Counted from the stretch's first letter, positions 48,687 to 59,890 are shown. The stretch: DNA of 64,000 bases from Nitrosospira lacus (GCF_000355765.4 NZ_CP021106.3:591137-655136), one strand, 5' to 3'. Numbers and translations are program-made. Notes: generated by a model from the sequence alone, not told the origin.

Positions 48687-49529
48687 TCAACCGGACTCCC
48701 GGACCTCACCCTCATTTTTCTCCACCAGCAGGGTATGCAATCTGCGGCTATCGGCGCGCAACACAATGAACTTGAGAGCGCCAACGGTAACCGATTCACC
48801 ACGTTTGGGAAGCCTGCCGAATTTATTCAGTATCAGGCCACCGATAGTATCGTAGTCCACGTCACTCAACTCCGCTCCAAGCCTTTCATTAAAATCTGCG
48901 ATTTCGGTCACGGCTTTCACCCGGTAACCGCCGCCGGGATCCGGTACGATGTTGTCTTCTACTTGGTCAAAATCGTGTTCGTCCTCAATATCGCCGACGA
49001 TTTGTTCCAGTACGTCTTCGATGGTTATCAACCCCGCCACGCCCCCGTATTCATCCACAACGATGGCTACGTGATTGCGGCTGCTGCGAAAATCCTTGAG
49101 CAACACGTTGAGGCGCTTGGATTCCGGAATAAATACCACCGGTCGCAGCATCTCACGCACGTTGAACTCTTCCTGGCTGGCATAATAACGCAGCAGATCT
49201 TTTGCCAATAGGATGCCGATCACATTATTTTTATCATTTTCGATGACAGGAAAGCGCGAGTGAGCGGTTTCGATAATCAAGGGAATAAACTTGTCCGGAG
49301 GTTCGCTGATGTCGATGACATCCATTTGCGAACGCGGGATCATGATATCGCGTGCCCGCATTTCAGATACTTGTATTACCCCCTCGATCATGTTCAGCGC
49401 ATCGGAATCAAACAGATTTCGCTCATAGGCGGAGTGCAGTAATGCCACCAGCTGCTCACGGTCTCCAGGTTCGCGCAGAACCAAAGCACTGACGCGCTCG
49501 AGCCAGCCAGGTTTGGGAGGATCATCCAT
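48687..49529 (-). CDS. corC: CorC/YbeX-family CBS-domain protein
   Basis: It is a cytosolic hemolysin-like protein with two CBS domains and a C-terminal CorC_HlyC domain, linked to magnesium/cobalt resistance or ribosome maturation (YbeX). The 280 residues include RDIMIPRSQMDVID (first CBS), HVAIVVDEYGGVAGLITIEDVLEQIVGDI (second CBS) and a FNERLGAELSDVDYDTIGGLIL C-terminus. No membrane segment is present. It follows ybeZ-ybeY, the standard order. Confidence 0.93.
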   Translation of the reverse strand: MDDPPKPGWLERVSALVLREPGDREQLVALLHSAYERNLFDSDALNMIEGVIQVSEMRARDIMIPRSQMDVIDISEPPDKFIPLIIETAHSRFPVIENDKNNVIGILLAKDLLRYYASQEEFNVREMLRPVVFIPESKRLNVLLKDFRSSRNHVAIVVDEYGGVAGLITIEDVLEQIVGDIEDEHDFDQVEDNIVPDPGGGYRVKAVTEIADFNERLGAELSDVDYDTIGGLILNKFGRLPKRGESVTVGALKFIVLRADSRRLHTLLVEKNEGEVRESG

Positions 49530-49604
49530 ATTAATGTGCCGGTTAATAGATAAGATGTAGGTTAATCGAGGGTGGCATGGATAAGGAAGCCATTCCGTTC
49601 AGAA

Positions 49605-50114
49605 TCAGGGTTCTTCAGCGTTCCCTCCAGTATCTTTGTAAGGATCGTCATGTCCCAGCTTCATGACAATATCGGTCTCCAGCTTCTCCATTATCATTGC
49701 GCCGGCATCACTGTCATGGTCATAGCCCTGCAGATGCAAAACGCCATGCACGGTAAGGTGGGCATAATGTGCTGCCAGAGTTTTATCCTGCTGCGCCGCT
49801 TCCTTTTCCATGATGGGGGCACACAGCACGACATCGCCGGACAGAGGTGGAACATCGCTATATACGAAAGTCAGCACGTTGGTAGCGCAATCTCTACCGC
49901 GGAAATCCCGGTTGAGATTGTGACCCTCTGCTTCATCCACAATGCGCAGCACAATCTCGGCATCTTGCATCAGCGCAGCTTTGACCCACCTGCGGAATTG
50001 CGACCGGGCCGGAACATTCTTGTCGCGAGTTGCGTATTGGGTTGTCAATTTCAGCTTGGCTTCCTTGTGAGTAACCCCTTCGGAAAGCTTGGAAACGCTA
50101 CTCCTGTTTTTCAT
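49605..50114 (-). CDS. ybeY: endoribonuclease YbeY
   Basis: It is a zinc endoribonuclease for 16S rRNA 3' maturation and ribosome quality control. The 169 residues have the family signature HLTVHGVLHLQGYDHD, which includes the His-x3-His-x5-His zinc site. The conserved NVLTF motif is also present. The first 25 residues are weakly conserved. It overlaps the end of ybeZ by 17 nt and precedes corC. Confidence 0.95.
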   Translation of the reverse strand: MKNRSSVSKLSEGVTHKEAKLKLTTQYATRDKNVPARSQFRRWVKAALMQDAEIVLRIVDEAEGHNLNRDFRGRDCATNVLTFVYSDVPPLSGDVVLCAPIMEKEAAQQDKTLAAHYAHLTVHGVLHLQGYDHDSDAGAMIMEKLETDIVMKLGHDDPYKDTGGNAEEP

Positions 50115-51075
50115 ATTTCTCGTAGGCGTTTACAATTCTTTGTACGAGCGGATGTCGCACCACATCCTCAGCACCAAAATAGGTAAAGGAGATACCGCGC
50201 ACCTTTCCAAGAACCTGCTTGGCCTCTACCAGGCCGCTTTTCTGATGCTTGGCCAGATCAATCTGCGTGACATCGCCGGTCACCACTGCCTTGGAGCCGA
50301 AGCCGATACGGGTCAGGAACATTTTCATCTGTTCCGGAGTCGTATTTTGCGCTTCATCAAGAATGATGAACGACTGATTCAAGGTGCGTCCGCGCATGAA
50401 AGCCAGCGGTGCAATTTCAATTGCGTTGCGCTCGAACTGTTTGCCGGTTTTATCAAATCCCATCAGATCGTAAAGTGCATCGTAGAGTGGGCGCAAATAG
50501 GGATCCACTTTCTGCACCAGATCACCCGGCAGGAAACCCAAACGTTCGCCCGCCTCCACCGCCGGGCGCACCAGAACAATGCGCGCCACCATGTCGCGTT
50601 CAAGCGCGTCGACCGCGCTTGCCACAGCAAGATACGTTTTGCCGGTGCCGGCCGGACCAATGGCAAATGTAATGTCATGCTTCTGGATTTGTTGCAGATA
50701 TTGAATCTGACGCGGCGTCCGGCCGCGCAAATCGCTGCGCCGGGTAATCAGCACCGGCACGGCCGGTTCTTTTGACCTGGTGTCGACGGTGGCCTTTACC
50801 GAAGGATGAGGATTCATCACCTCGATCAAGCCCAATTGAATTTGCTCGATACCCAGATGATGTTGCGCCTGACTATAAAAATTTCGCAGCGCTTCTGCGG
50901 CAAGCGCGGTTTGGGCCGATTTGCCATGCAAACTGAAATGCTCTCCCCGGCGTGCAATAATGACATCAAGCACGGTTTCGATCTGCTTGAGATTCTCATC
51001 AAGCGCCCCGCACAGGTTGGCAAGGCGCTGATTATCGATCGGTGAAAATGAGATTTCGACAGGCTGGGGTTTCAA
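50098..51075 (-). CDS. ybeZ: PhoH-like ATPase YbeZ
   Basis: It is a PhoH-family ATPase that works with YbeY in RNA metabolism. The 325 residues have Walker A GPAGTGKTYLAVA (about 140), Walker B SFIILDEAQNTTPEQMKMFLTRIG and the motif AVVTGDVTQIDL. It precedes ybeY by overlap. The N-terminal 100 residues are a helical KH-like segment. Confidence 0.95.
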   Translation of the reverse strand: MKPQPVEISFSPIDNQRLANLCGALDENLKQIETVLDVIIARRGEHFSLHGKSAQTALAAEALRNFYSQAQHHLGIEQIQLGLIEVMNPHPSVKATVDTRSKEPAVPVLITRRSDLRGRTPRQIQYLQQIQKHDITFAIGPAGTGKTYLAVASAVDALERDMVARIVLVRPAVEAGERLGFLPGDLVQKVDPYLRPLYDALYDLMGFDKTGKQFERNAIEIAPLAFMRGRTLNQSFIILDEAQNTTPEQMKMFLTRIGFGSKAVVTGDVTQIDLAKHQKSGLVEAKQVLGKVRGISFTYFGAEDVVRHPLVQRIVNAYEKYEKQE

Positions 51076-51384
51076 AGGCTCGGTGCAGCGATTGTAAGGG
51101 CTTAATTCTCGCAGTGACCAGCGCGCTTTGCAAGAAATGAAGATACAAACCGGATTTCAATACTATTCACCATATGCCATTGCCCATGCTGCTCGAGATA
51201 ATTTTCGGGCCGGGCTGGCGAAATATCCAAGTCAGCAGTTTGCCCGATTTGAAGGAAAACTAGCTGCAAAAGCGTCTGATCAGCCGACATTTCACCACTT
51301 TTTGAGTGGCAGAAAAACTATGGGCCTTCAAAATCCGTTCTTACCCATTATTTTTTGCTTTAATTCATCAAGTCCGGCAGGCTG
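51076..51384. other. intergenic region between ybeZ and miaB
   Basis: These 309 bases separate two minus-strand genes normally found together (miaB-ybeZ-ybeY-corC). An 87-codon plus-strand frame at 51128-51388 has no recognisable domain and is probably chance. No promoter or hairpin stood out. Confidence 0.45.
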
Positions 51385-52728
51385 CTAGCACTCAGCATTT
51401 AAGATTTCACCCCGCAATGAATGGGATAGCGCGGCGGTAATTTGGATATTCATAAAATGACCGACTTTTACCGGATCTCCCGGGAAATTCACCATGCGAT
51501 TGTTGTCGGTACGCCCGCAAAGCTCGTCGGCGTTCTTTTTGGATACACCTTCCACCAGAACGCGCTGTATTGAACCAATCATGCGTTGGCTGATGGCTTG
51601 CGCCTGCTGTTCGATCTTCCCCTGCAAGCGTTGCAGGCGCTCCAATTTGATTTCGTAGGGAGTATCGTCAAGCAGCCCCGCGGCGGGCGTGCCGGGGCGC
51701 GGACTATAAACGAAGCTGAAGGAATCATCGAAGTTTACGTTTTCAATCAGTTTCATGGTCGCTTCGAAATCGGCTTCGGTTTCACCGGGAAAGCCGATAA
51801 TAAAATCGGATGTAAGGGAAATATCAGGGCGGGCGGCGCGGAGCCTGCGAATGATGGATTTATATTCCAGCGTGGTATAGCCACGTTTCATCGCCCCCAG
51901 TATCCGATCCGAGCCCGACTGAACCGGCAAATGCAAATGACTTACCAGCTTCGGCAATTTCATATAGGCATCAATCAGCCGCGAAGTGACTTCTCTGGGA
52001 TGGGACGTTGTGTAACGAATGCGTTCGATACCGGGAATTTCACTGATGTATTCAAGCAACAGCGCCAAGTCCGCAATTTCACCTTCTTCCGCATGCTCCA
52101 TCGCCCCTCGGTATGCGTTCACGTTCTGCCCCAGTAGCGTCACTTCCTTGATTCCCTGATTTGCCAGTCTCGCGATTTCCACCAGCACATCGTCCAGAGG
52201 GCGCGAGATTTCCTCACCCCGCGTGTAAGGCACCACGCAAAAGCTGCAATACTTGCTGCACCCCTCCATAATGGAAACGAAGGCAGTCACGCCTTCGGAC
52301 CGTGCGGGGGGCAGATGATCGAATTTTTCGATTTCGGGAAAGGAGATATCCACCTGCGGACGACCGGTAGCATGACGTGCCGAAATCAATTGCGGCAACC
52401 GGTGCAGGGTTTGCGGACCAAATACCAGATCCACATATGGCGCGCGCTTCACGATTTCAGCCCCTTCCTGGCTGGCGACGCAACCCCCCACGCCGATGAG
52501 CAGATTGGGATTGGATTTTTTCAGATGCCTGACACGTCCGAGATCGTGAAATACTTTTTCCTGGGCTTTCTCTCGTACTGAGCAAGTGTTGAACAGAATT
52601 ACGTCGGCATCGGCGGGATTGTCGGTTTTCTCCATGCCTTGCGCAGCATGCAGCACGTCCGCCATTTTATCCGAGTCGTACTCGTTCATCTGGCAACCAA
52701 AGGTTTTGATGTAAAGTTTTTTTACCAT
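51385..52728 (-). CDS. miaB: tRNA methylthiotransferase MiaB
   Basis: It methylthiolates N6-isopentenyladenosine-37 of tRNAs. The 447 residues have an N-terminal UPF0004 domain ([24 protein letters not shown]), the radical-SAM motif [15 protein letters not shown] and a C-terminal TRAM domain ([13 protein letters not shown]). The usual six-Cys two-cluster set is present. It leads the miaB-ybeZ-ybeY-corC cluster. Confidence 0.97.
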   Translation of the reverse strand: MVKKLYIKTFGCQMNEYDSDKMADVLHAAQGMEKTDNPADADVILFNTCSVREKAQEKVFHDLGRVRHLKKSNPNLLIGVGGCVASQEGAEIVKRAPYVDLVFGPQTLHRLPQLISARHATGRPQVDISFPEIEKFDHLPPARSEGVTAFVSIMEGCSKYCSFCVVPYTRGEEISRPLDDVLVEIARLANQGIKEVTLLGQNVNAYRGAMEHAEEGEIADLALLLEYISEIPGIERIRYTTSHPREVTSRLIDAYMKLPKLVSHLHLPVQSGSDRILGAMKRGYTTLEYKSIIRRLRAARPDISLTSDFIIGFPGETEADFEATMKLIENVNFDDSFSFVYSPRPGTPAAGLLDDTPYEIKLERLQRLQGKIEQQAQAISQRMIGSIQRVLVEGVSKKNADELCGRTDNNRMVNFPGDPVKVGHFMNIQITAALSHSLRGEILNAEC

Positions 52729-52808
52729 GAATGTACCGGGAGCCTTATTAATTTATCCTGAGGATGCCGCTGCCGATGCGTGCGACAGCATGGCTTTACG
52801 TGACTTGG

Positions 52809-55622
52809 TTATCCGCTGTTTCTCAACCCGGCAGCCACACCGTTAATGGTAAGCTGTATGGCGCGCTTTACGGTATCGGCGGCATCACCCGAGCGATAAC
52901 GGCGTAACAGTTCTACCTGCAAATGATTGAGCGGATCAATATAGGGGGTGCGGTTACGAATGCTGCGAGCCAGCGTAGGATTGTCCTGCAGCAGCTCTGT
53001 GCGGCCCGTTACCGCGAATAACCATTTTACGCTGCGATCCCACTCCGCCTGGATGCGACCGAAAATTTCCTCACGTAGCCCGATATCGCTAACCAGTTCA
53101 GCGTAACGTGAGGCGATACCCATATCCGTTTTTGCCAGCACCATGTCCATGTTGGAAAGCAGTGTTTGCATGAAAGGCCAGGTGCGGTGCATTTCCTGTA
53201 GAAGTTCAAGTCCTTTTTCACCTTGGCCTTCGCGCCGGACAAATGCTTCCACGGCCGTACCAAAGCCGTACCAGCCGGGAATCATCGCACGATTGACACT
53301 CCAGCTGAAAACCCAGGGAATGGCGCGTAAATCTTCTATAAGATCGGATTGCTTGCGTGATGGCGGGCGGCTGCCGATATTGAGTCCAGCGATCTCCCTT
53401 ATCGGCGTGGACTCTTGAAAGTAACGTTTAAAGCCCGGGGTCTCATAGACCAGATTGCGATAAGCCGCGAACGCATCGCGGGCCAGAACCTCCATGATCA
53501 GGTAATATTCGGCGGCGCGCTCACCAAGGGGGTCGTGGCTTAACAACGTGGCCTCGACCGTGGCGGCGACTAACGTTTCGAGATTGCGCCGCCCGATTTC
53601 CGGGTCGGCATATTTGCTGCCGATGACCTCACCCTGCTCGGTGATGCGTATCTGACCATTGACGCTACCCGGGGGCTGAGCCAGTATCGCCTGGTAGCTC
53701 GGACCCCCGCCACGTCCGACGGTGCCGCCGCGCCCATGAAAAAGGCGCAATTCAACCTTATGCTTGGCAAATACCTTGGTCAGCTCGGTTTCGGCTTTGT
53801 AGAGCTCCCAATTGGCAGTAAGAAAGCCACCATCCTTGTTGCTATCGGAATAACCCAGCATGACTTCCTGAACGTTGCCGCGTGAATCCAAGAGCTTGCG
53901 ATAATAGGGCAGCGAGAACAAATCGTCCATGACACGGCTGCACTCGCGCAAGTCCGCGATGGTCTCGAACAAAGGAATGATATTGACATGAAGATGGGGG
54001 ATTTCCCCGGCTTGCAACAGCCCCACCTCCTTCAACAGCAATGCAACCTCGAGTATGTCGGAAATGCCGTCAGTTTTGGAAATAATATAATTTGGCAGCG
54101 CGGCACGGCCGAAGCGCCGTTGAATTTCCGCTGCCGCTTGCAGTATGCATAGTTCGCTCTGGATGAGCTCGGAATAATCCAGATAAGGCGAACGCAGGGG
54201 GCGAGGACTGGTGATCTCGCTCAGCAGCCACCGTATGCGTTCCGCCTCTGTCAGCTCGGAATAGCCTCTTTGATGTGCCCCGTACTCGAACAATTCCGCC
54301 ACTACCTGCTCATGCACATTGCTGTGCTGGCGCATGTCCAGCGGTGCGAGATGAAAGCCGAAGACCTCTGCAGCCCGTCGCAGATGACGTAAATCCCCGC
54401 GCGCCAGCAAGTCTGATTTGTGCTGCTTCAGGGAGTGAATGACAATCTCCAGATCATGAACAAAATCAGTGCCTTCCGCGTAAGGCGCGGCGGGGCCGAC
54501 GGGCCGCCTTTGCCTAATGACGTGACCGAGTTCCTGACTGGTAGCGGCAAGACGCGCATAAATACCGATTAAGGCGCGCCGATAGGGCTCATCGATGCGG
54601 CTGGGAGCGCGGTCCGGAGATGTCTCGGATAATGCCGCAAGCTCGTCATCCACGCCTACCAGGCGCTCTGTGAGGCTCAGCCGGCGGCCGATCAGGTGCA
54701 CTTCGCCCATGTAATAATCCAACGCCAGCGCCGATTGACGTTCAGCCGCGTGCAGCATTACCTCATGGGTAACGAAGGGATTGCCGTCGCGGTCGCTTCC
54801 TATCCAGCTGCCGATGCGTAAGAACGGTGGAATGTGTGGTGCATCCGCGCCCATTCGGCGTTCGAGCAAATCCTCAATTTCCGCGTAAAGACGCGGTACC
54901 TCGGTAAGAAAAGTATATCGGTAATAGGCCAGGCCATTCTTGATTTCGTCATACACTGAAAGACGTTCCGGACGCAGCATGCGAGTTTGCCATAATATCT
55001 GAATGGCGGAGCGCAACCCCTCTTCGTTGCTGCGTAATTCGTCGGGTGTTAGCTGAATGCGATCACGCTCATTCAACAGATGCGCAATGGTCAACTGACA
55101 ATCAAGTATGCTTCTGCGCTGTACTTCTGTGGGATGGGCGGTCAAAACCGGTGAAACCAACGCTTTGGCGAAGAATCCGGTTAAGGCCGCACCATCGGTT
55201 CCACTGGAGAAGACTCGATCAAGCGCCAGCGCCACGCTACCCGCCTGGGGGGGCGACCCTGCTCGAAGATGAGTACGGCGTCGACGATTGTGATGCATGT
55301 CCTCGGCAATGTTTGAAAGCTGAGAGAAGTGGCTGAATGCGCGCACGACCGCCACAGTGGCCTTGTTACTCAACTGATTGAGTATCATATCCAGCTCCTG
55401 CCGCGCCTTGGGATCCTGTTCGCGGCGAAAGCGAATCGCGGTTTGGCGGATATTTTCGACCAGATCGAAAGTGGGCTCACCCTCCTGCTCGCGCAATGTG
55501 TCGCCCAGCATGCGTCCCAGCAGGCGGATGTCCTCACGCAAGGGATCATCCTTTACCGGCCTGTCTTTTTCATCGGTATGATTTGTATCGATACCTCCAT
55601 TCTGCGTAGCAAATGAATTCAT
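52809..55622 (-). CDS. ppc: phosphoenolpyruvate carboxylase
   Basis: It carboxylates phosphoenolpyruvate to oxaloacetate, replenishing the TCA cycle. The 937 residues include the catalytic His motif LTAHPTEVQRRSIL (about 165), the bicarbonate/PEP site GYSDSNKDGGFLTANW and the loop FHGRGGTVGRGGGP. The C-terminus ends with ITINGVAAGLRNSG, the expected allosteric-site tail. Full length. It diverges from hemC (124-bp gap). Confidence 0.97.
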   Translation of the reverse strand: MNSFATQNGGIDTNHTDEKDRPVKDDPLREDIRLLGRMLGDTLREQEGEPTFDLVENIRQTAIRFRREQDPKARQELDMILNQLSNKATVAVVRAFSHFSQLSNIAEDMHHNRRRRTHLRAGSPPQAGSVALALDRVFSSGTDGAALTGFFAKALVSPVLTAHPTEVQRRSILDCQLTIAHLLNERDRIQLTPDELRSNEEGLRSAIQILWQTRMLRPERLSVYDEIKNGLAYYRYTFLTEVPRLYAEIEDLLERRMGADAPHIPPFLRIGSWIGSDRDGNPFVTHEVMLHAAERQSALALDYYMGEVHLIGRRLSLTERLVGVDDELAALSETSPDRAPSRIDEPYRRALIGIYARLAATSQELGHVIRQRRPVGPAAPYAEGTDFVHDLEIVIHSLKQHKSDLLARGDLRHLRRAAEVFGFHLAPLDMRQHSNVHEQVVAELFEYGAHQRGYSELTEAERIRWLLSEITSPRPLRSPYLDYSELIQSELCILQAAAEIQRRFGRAALPNYIISKTDGISDILEVALLLKEVGLLQAGEIPHLHVNIIPLFETIADLRECSRVMDDLFSLPYYRKLLDSRGNVQEVMLGYSDSNKDGGFLTANWELYKAETELTKVFAKHKVELRLFHGRGGTVGRGGGPSYQAILAQPPGSVNGQIRITEQGEVIGSKYADPEIGRRNLETLVAATVEATLLSHDPLGERAAEYYLIMEVLARDAFAAYRNLVYETPGFKRYFQESTPIREIAGLNIGSRPPSRKQSDLIEDLRAIPWVFSWSVNRAMIPGWYGFGTAVEAFVRREGQGEKGLELLQEMHRTWPFMQTLLSNMDMVLAKTDMGIASRYAELVSDIGLREEIFGRIQAEWDRSVKWLFAVTGRTELLQDNPTLARSIRNRTPYIDPLNHLQVELLRRYRSGDAADTVKRAIQLTINGVAAGLRNSG

Positions 55623-55746
55623 GACTCAGTTTTCCCTTGTGACGTACAGGCGAGCAGATGCCCTAAGCACTTCAATCCAGGCTGGCGGCCGGCGTGCTAA
55701 AATGAACACTGGAAAATGATCCCGTAATTTACTTACTGTAATAATA

Positions 55747-56712
55747 ATGTCCAATTCGTCCATCCCCGCAAAAATCATTATCGCTACACGGGAAAGTGCT
55801 CTTGCCTTGTGGCAGGCAAATTTCATCCGGGAGCGACTGTCGAAATTATACCCACAAACCGAGTTCAACATATTCGGGATGACTACTCGCGGCGATCAGA
55901 TACTTGATATGTCCCTCTCCAAGATCGGCGGTAAGGGATTGTTCATTAAGGAACTGGAGCAAGCGCTGGAGAATAACTGCGCTGATATTGCGGTACATTC
56001 GATGAAGGATGTACCGATGGATATGCCGGAAGGATTCGTGCTGGCCGCCATCGCTGAACGCGAAGATCCGCGCGATGCCTTTGTTTCCAATCAGTACGCC
56101 AGTCTTTCCGAGCTTCCTTCGGGCGGCGTAGTGGGGACTTCCAGTCTGCGACGCGAAAGCCAGTTGCGCGCGCGCTTTCCGCATTTGCAGGTGAAGCCTC
56201 TACGTGGCAACGTGCAGACCCGCTTGCGTAAGCTGGATGACGGACAGTTCGCGGCGATTATTCTGGCCGCGGCGGGTCTAAAACGACTGGGTCTGGCTGA
56301 TCGTATTACCGCACTATTGAGTCCTGAATTGAGTTTACCGGCAGTGGGCCAGGGAGCGTTAGGAATTGAGTGCCGGGCCGATCGGGCGGACTTGATCAAG
56401 CTTATGCAGCCATTGCATCATCCTGAAACTGCTCAGTGCGTGGAGGCCGAACGCGCCATGAGCCGGGCGTTGGGTGGAAGTTGTCAGGTACCACTGGGTG
56501 GTTTTGCGGAAATTACCGCGGGAGTATTGCGGCTGCGAGGGTTTGTCGCGAGTCCTGACGGAACCCGCATGATAAGTAACGAATTAAGCGGTGAGCCTGA
56601 AGCGGGCACGGGTATGGGTGCGCAACTGGCGCGGAATCTGAAGGAGCAAGGAGCGGCGGAAATTCTGGCAGCGCTGGAATCGACCATGGTTGCACCCGTG
56701 AGCCATCCGTGA
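55747..56712 (+). CDS. hemC: hydroxymethylbilane synthase
   Basis: It polymerises porphobilinogen into hydroxymethylbilane for heme synthesis. The 321 residues have the start [18 protein letters not shown], the catalytic Asp motif HSMKDVP, and the dipyrromethane cofactor Cys246 in [12 protein letters not shown]. Normal length. It overlaps hemD by four bases (ATGA-like, 56709-56712). Confidence 0.97.
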   Translation: MSNSSIPAKIIIATRESALALWQANFIRERLSKLYPQTEFNIFGMTTRGDQILDMSLSKIGGKGLFIKELEQALENNCADIAVHSMKDVPMDMPEGFVLAAIAEREDPRDAFVSNQYASLSELPSGGVVGTSSLRRESQLRARFPHLQVKPLRGNVQTRLRKLDDGQFAAIILAAAGLKRLGLADRITALLSPELSLPAVGQGALGIECRADRADLIKLMQPLHHPETAQCVEAERAMSRALGGSCQVPLGGFAEITAGVLRLRGFVASPDGTRMISNELSGEPEAGTGMGAQLARNLKEQGAAEILAALESTMVAPVSHP

Positions 56713-57512
56713 GCAAGCCGCTGACCGGGATCAGTGTCCTGGTCACGCGCCCGGCGCACCAGGCGGAGGGTCTTGCCGCCAGGATTCGTCTGGCGGGAGG
56801 TAACCCGGTCCTGTTTCCGGTGCTTGAGATCGTCGATATAGGGGACCAGCGTCCGTTACTGGATCTGGTTGCGCGCCTCGATGAATTCGATCTGGCGATT
56901 TTTATCAGCCCCAACGCGGTCAACAAGGCGATGAGCGTGATACAGGCAAAACGGTCCTTGCCGCCGACCTTGAAAGTGGCCGCCGTTGGCCAGGGAACCA
57001 CCAAGGCGCTGGGAAATTTTGGCATCGATGAGGTAATCGTGCCGGCCTTACGTTTTGATAGCGAGGCGTTACTCGAAATGACCGAATTGCAATGGGTCCA
57101 AGGTAAACGCGTCGTCATCTTTCGTGGAGACAGCGGGCGCGAGTTGCTGGGGGATAGCCTGCTGAAACGGGGCGCCATGCTTGAGTATGCGGAATGTTAC
57201 CGCCGCGTCCGGCCTGATACCGATATTGAGCCGCTACTGCGAGCAGGGGCAAGAGGCGAGATAAATGCGATTACCATAACAAGTAGTGAAGGGTTGCGCA
57301 ATTTATTCGATATGGTTGGCGAGCCAGGTCAATTATGGTTCAAGAAAATACCATTGTTCGCATCCCATGAACGCATAGCACAAATCGCAGGAAAACTCGG
57401 ATTTGATCAAGTCATTCTTACCGCTGCAGGAGATGAAGGTTTGCTGCAAGGCCTGTTAAATTATTTCCGGCTAGAAGGCAACGGCGGCGATTGTGTTTCC
57501 AGAAAATCATGA
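56709..57512 (+). CDS. hemD: uroporphyrinogen-III synthase
   Basis: It cyclises hydroxymethylbilane to uroporphyrinogen III with D-ring inversion. The 267 residues keep the weakly conserved family pattern [43 protein letters not shown] and [13 protein letters not shown]. The start overlaps hemC and the stop overlaps hemX (ATGA), so hemC-hemD-hemX are coupled. Confidence 0.93.
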   Translation: MSKPLTGISVLVTRPAHQAEGLAARIRLAGGNPVLFPVLEIVDIGDQRPLLDLVARLDEFDLAIFISPNAVNKAMSVIQAKRSLPPTLKVAAVGQGTTKALGNFGIDEVIVPALRFDSEALLEMTELQWVQGKRVVIFRGDSGRELLGDSLLKRGAMLEYAECYRRVRPDTDIEPLLRAGARGEINAITITSSEGLRNLFDMVGEPGQLWFKKIPLFASHERIAQIAGKLGFDQVILTAAGDEGLLQGLLNYFRLEGNGGDCVSRKS

Positions 57513-58570
57513 GTGCGGAAATTCAACAGACCGAAACCGATAAGCCGCGTGGATTACGCAAGGGAATACCCAGGATATTGCCCAAGCATATCAATCCGGT
57601 TTTGATTTTTGTCTTGATTTTTACCCTCATTGTAGCGTGGCAGTGGTACGACACCCGTGATCAGATTGCGGGCTTGCAGCTTGAGTTGGCAAAACGCCTG
57701 GCTGAGGCGAATACCTCGGGAAAAGAGTCGCGCAATCTTGCAACGGAAGCGACCGAGGCCGGGCGCCGTGCGGAAACAAAACTCAGCATGCTCGAGGCCA
57801 GGCTGGCCGAATCGCAGAGCCAGCAACTCGCCCTGGAGGCACTCTACCAGGAGCTTACACGTAATCGTGATGAAGTGACGCTGGAGGAGGTGGAGCAATT
57901 GCTGCTTATCGCCAGTCAACAACTGCAACTGGCAAGCAATGTCAAGGCTGCCCTGATCGCAATGCAAGAGGCCGATGCCCGCCTGCAACGTATCGATCGC
58001 CCGCAGCTATCTCCCTTGCGTAAAATCCTGGCAAAAGACATGGATCTCCTGAAAGCGGCGCCATATGTCGATACCGTGGGAATCAGCCTGCGTCTGGACA
58101 ATCTCGCTGCTGCATCCGAAACATTGCCATTGGCGATGGAGCTTCGTCCGCCGGAACGCAGTTCTTTCCCGGCCCAGGCTCCAGCAGCGGAAAACGTGTG
58201 GCTCAAGTTTCTGCGTGAGGCATGGGAGGACGTGAAGCGGTTGGTGCGTATCCAGCGCATGGATAAGCCGGATGTCGCGCTGTTATCGCCCACCCAGGCC
58301 TATTTTTTGCGTGAGAATTTGAAATTGCGCTTATTGTCGGCCCGGCATGCGTTGCTTGCCCGCGATGGAGCCAGTTTCAAGGTTGATATCAACACTTCCC
58401 TGGACTGGATCAACCGGTATTACGACAACAAATCGGAAGCAGTCGTCAATATGCTGGAAGTACTGTATCAGTTGCAAGACAGTCAGATTGGCATCGAATT
58501 GCCCGGTATTTCCGCGAGCCTCGATGCGGTGCGCAATTACCGTCTTGCGCACGAACGGGCAAATAGATGA
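57509..58570 (+). CDS. hemX: HemX-like membrane protein of the hem cluster
   Basis: It is a 353-residue inner-membrane protein whose biochemical role is not established; it travels with hemC-hemD-hemY. It has one N-terminal membrane segment (about 30-48, INPVLIFVLIFTLIVAW), a coiled coil (about 55-125) and a helical periplasmic domain (LKFLREAWEDVKRLVRIQ, PTQAYFLRENLKLRLLSARHALL). ATG 57509 overlaps the hemD stop; a start six codons earlier is less likely. Confidence 0.9.
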   Translation: MSAEIQQTETDKPRGLRKGIPRILPKHINPVLIFVLIFTLIVAWQWYDTRDQIAGLQLELAKRLAEANTSGKESRNLATEATEAGRRAETKLSMLEARLAESQSQQLALEALYQELTRNRDEVTLEEVEQLLLIASQQLQLASNVKAALIAMQEADARLQRIDRPQLSPLRKILAKDMDLLKAAPYVDTVGISLRLDNLAAASETLPLAMELRPPERSSFPAQAPAAENVWLKFLREAWEDVKRLVRIQRMDKPDVALLSPTQAYFLRENLKLRLLSARHALLARDGASFKVDINTSLDWINRYYDNKSEAVVNMLEVLYQLQDSQIGIELPGISASLDAVRNYRLAHERANR

Positions 58571-58681
58571 TCCTGAATCTGGTGGTTGATCGCGTATTTA
58601 TCAGGTTAGCATGATGATTCACAAAGGTTTTACGTATTACTCGACCGTCATCCATGTGGTCAGCCTGCCACCGGATCCAGC

Positions 58682-59890
58682 ATGAAGTGGGTGCTCTGGC
58701 TATTGGCGTTGTTTGCCGCGGCGGTAGCAGTAACGCTTGCAACCCGATACAACAGCGGTTATGTGTTGGTGGTGGCCCAGCCTTATCGCATTGAATTATC
58801 ACTCAATCTGCTCGTGGTATTGCTGGTGATACTGGTTTTTATTGCCTATTTCGTAGTGCGCCTGGCGATCATCGCCCTGCGACTGCCAGCAGAGGTAAGC
58901 GAGTTGCGCCTGCGCCGGCGTCGCGAAAACGCACAAAAGATGTTGCTGGATGGTCTCAAGGCCTTCTTTGAGGGCCGTTACGCCAAGGCGGAGAAAGCAT
59001 CCGCTACGGCGCTGGAACTGCGAGAATCACCCATGGCTGGTGCGATCAACGCCATGGTTGCCGCGCGTTCCGCACATGAACTAAGAAAATATTCTCAGCG
59101 TGATGAGTTTATAGCCATTGCGGAAAATATTGCACCAGAAGAGGTTGTGCTGCGCCTTATGACGCAAGCCGAACTACTGCTGGATGAACGCCGCCCTGGA
59201 GAAGCCCTGAAAATACTGCAATCCTTGCGTGCAACGGGCGCGCGTCAGCACACTGCCGCACTGCGTCTGGAATTGAAGGCGCAACAGGGGTCCAAAAACT
59301 GGGATGCGGTATTGGATCTGCTGCGGCAACTGGAACAGCGTAATGCCTTCGATAAGACGCTGATACGGCAATTACGATGCAGCGCTCATGCGGAAAATCT
59401 CAAAAGCAGGATATTGAATCCGAATGCATTGAAGGAATACTGGCAAACAATATCCCCGGCGGATAAGAACGACAGCAAACTCGCCGCTACTGCGGCTCAC
59501 GCGTGCACGGCGATAGGCGATTGCGCGACTGCTCATCAGATTATCGAGCAGAGTCTGGACAGACAGTGGGATTCCGAATTGGCCGGGCTCTATGCGGAAT
59601 GTCTGGAAGCCGATGCAATCAGTCAGATTGAGCGCGCCGAAGGATGGCTTGAGGCTCATCCCAATGATGCGAGTCTGCTGCTTGTTCTCGGCAAACTTTG
59701 CGTTCATTGCGAACTGTGGGGTAAAGCCCAGAATTATCTGGAAGCGAGCTTGTCGGTGGAACCGAACTATCCAACCTATCTCATGTTGGCCCAATTAAAT
59801 GAGAAAATTGGCAGACCCGAACTGGCAAAGGATCACTACAGTAAAGGACTGGAACTTGCGTTGAAGCGGCTGGAGCGTATGGGGGGATAA
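58682..59890 (+). CDS. hemY: HemY-family TPR membrane protein
   Basis: It is the inner-membrane HemY/DUF TPR protein linked to late heme synthesis; its catalytic role, if any, is unclear. The 402 residues have two N-terminal membrane segments (about 1-20 and 40-65) and a TPR domain (KAFFEGRYAKAEKASATAL, LAQLNEKIGRPELAKDHYSKGLELAL). It is 111 bp after hemX and the last gene of the cluster. It is distinct from the Gram-positive protoporphyrinogen oxidase of the same name. Confidence 0.91.
   Translation: MKWVLWLLALFAAAVAVTLATRYNSGYVLVVAQPYRIELSLNLLVVLLVILVFIAYFVVRLAIIALRLPAEVSELRLRRRRENAQKMLLDGLKAFFEGRYAKAEKASATALELRESPMAGAINAMVAARSAHELRKYSQRDEFIAIAENIAPEEVVLRLMTQAELLLDERRPGEALKILQSLRATGARQHTAALRLELKAQQGSKNWDAVLDLLRQLEQRNAFDKTLIRQLRCSAHAENLKSRILNPNALKEYWQTISPADKNDSKLAATAAHACTAIGDCATAHQIIEQSLDRQWDSELAGLYAECLEADAISQIERAEGWLEAHPNDASLLLVLGKLCVHCELWGKAQNYLEASLSVEPNYPTYLMLAQLNEKIGRPELAKDHYSKGLELALKRLERMGG

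Noticed and set aside
51128-51388. 87-codon plus-strand frame between ybeZ and miaB
   Set aside because: No recognisable domain, no good ribosome site and poor codon composition.
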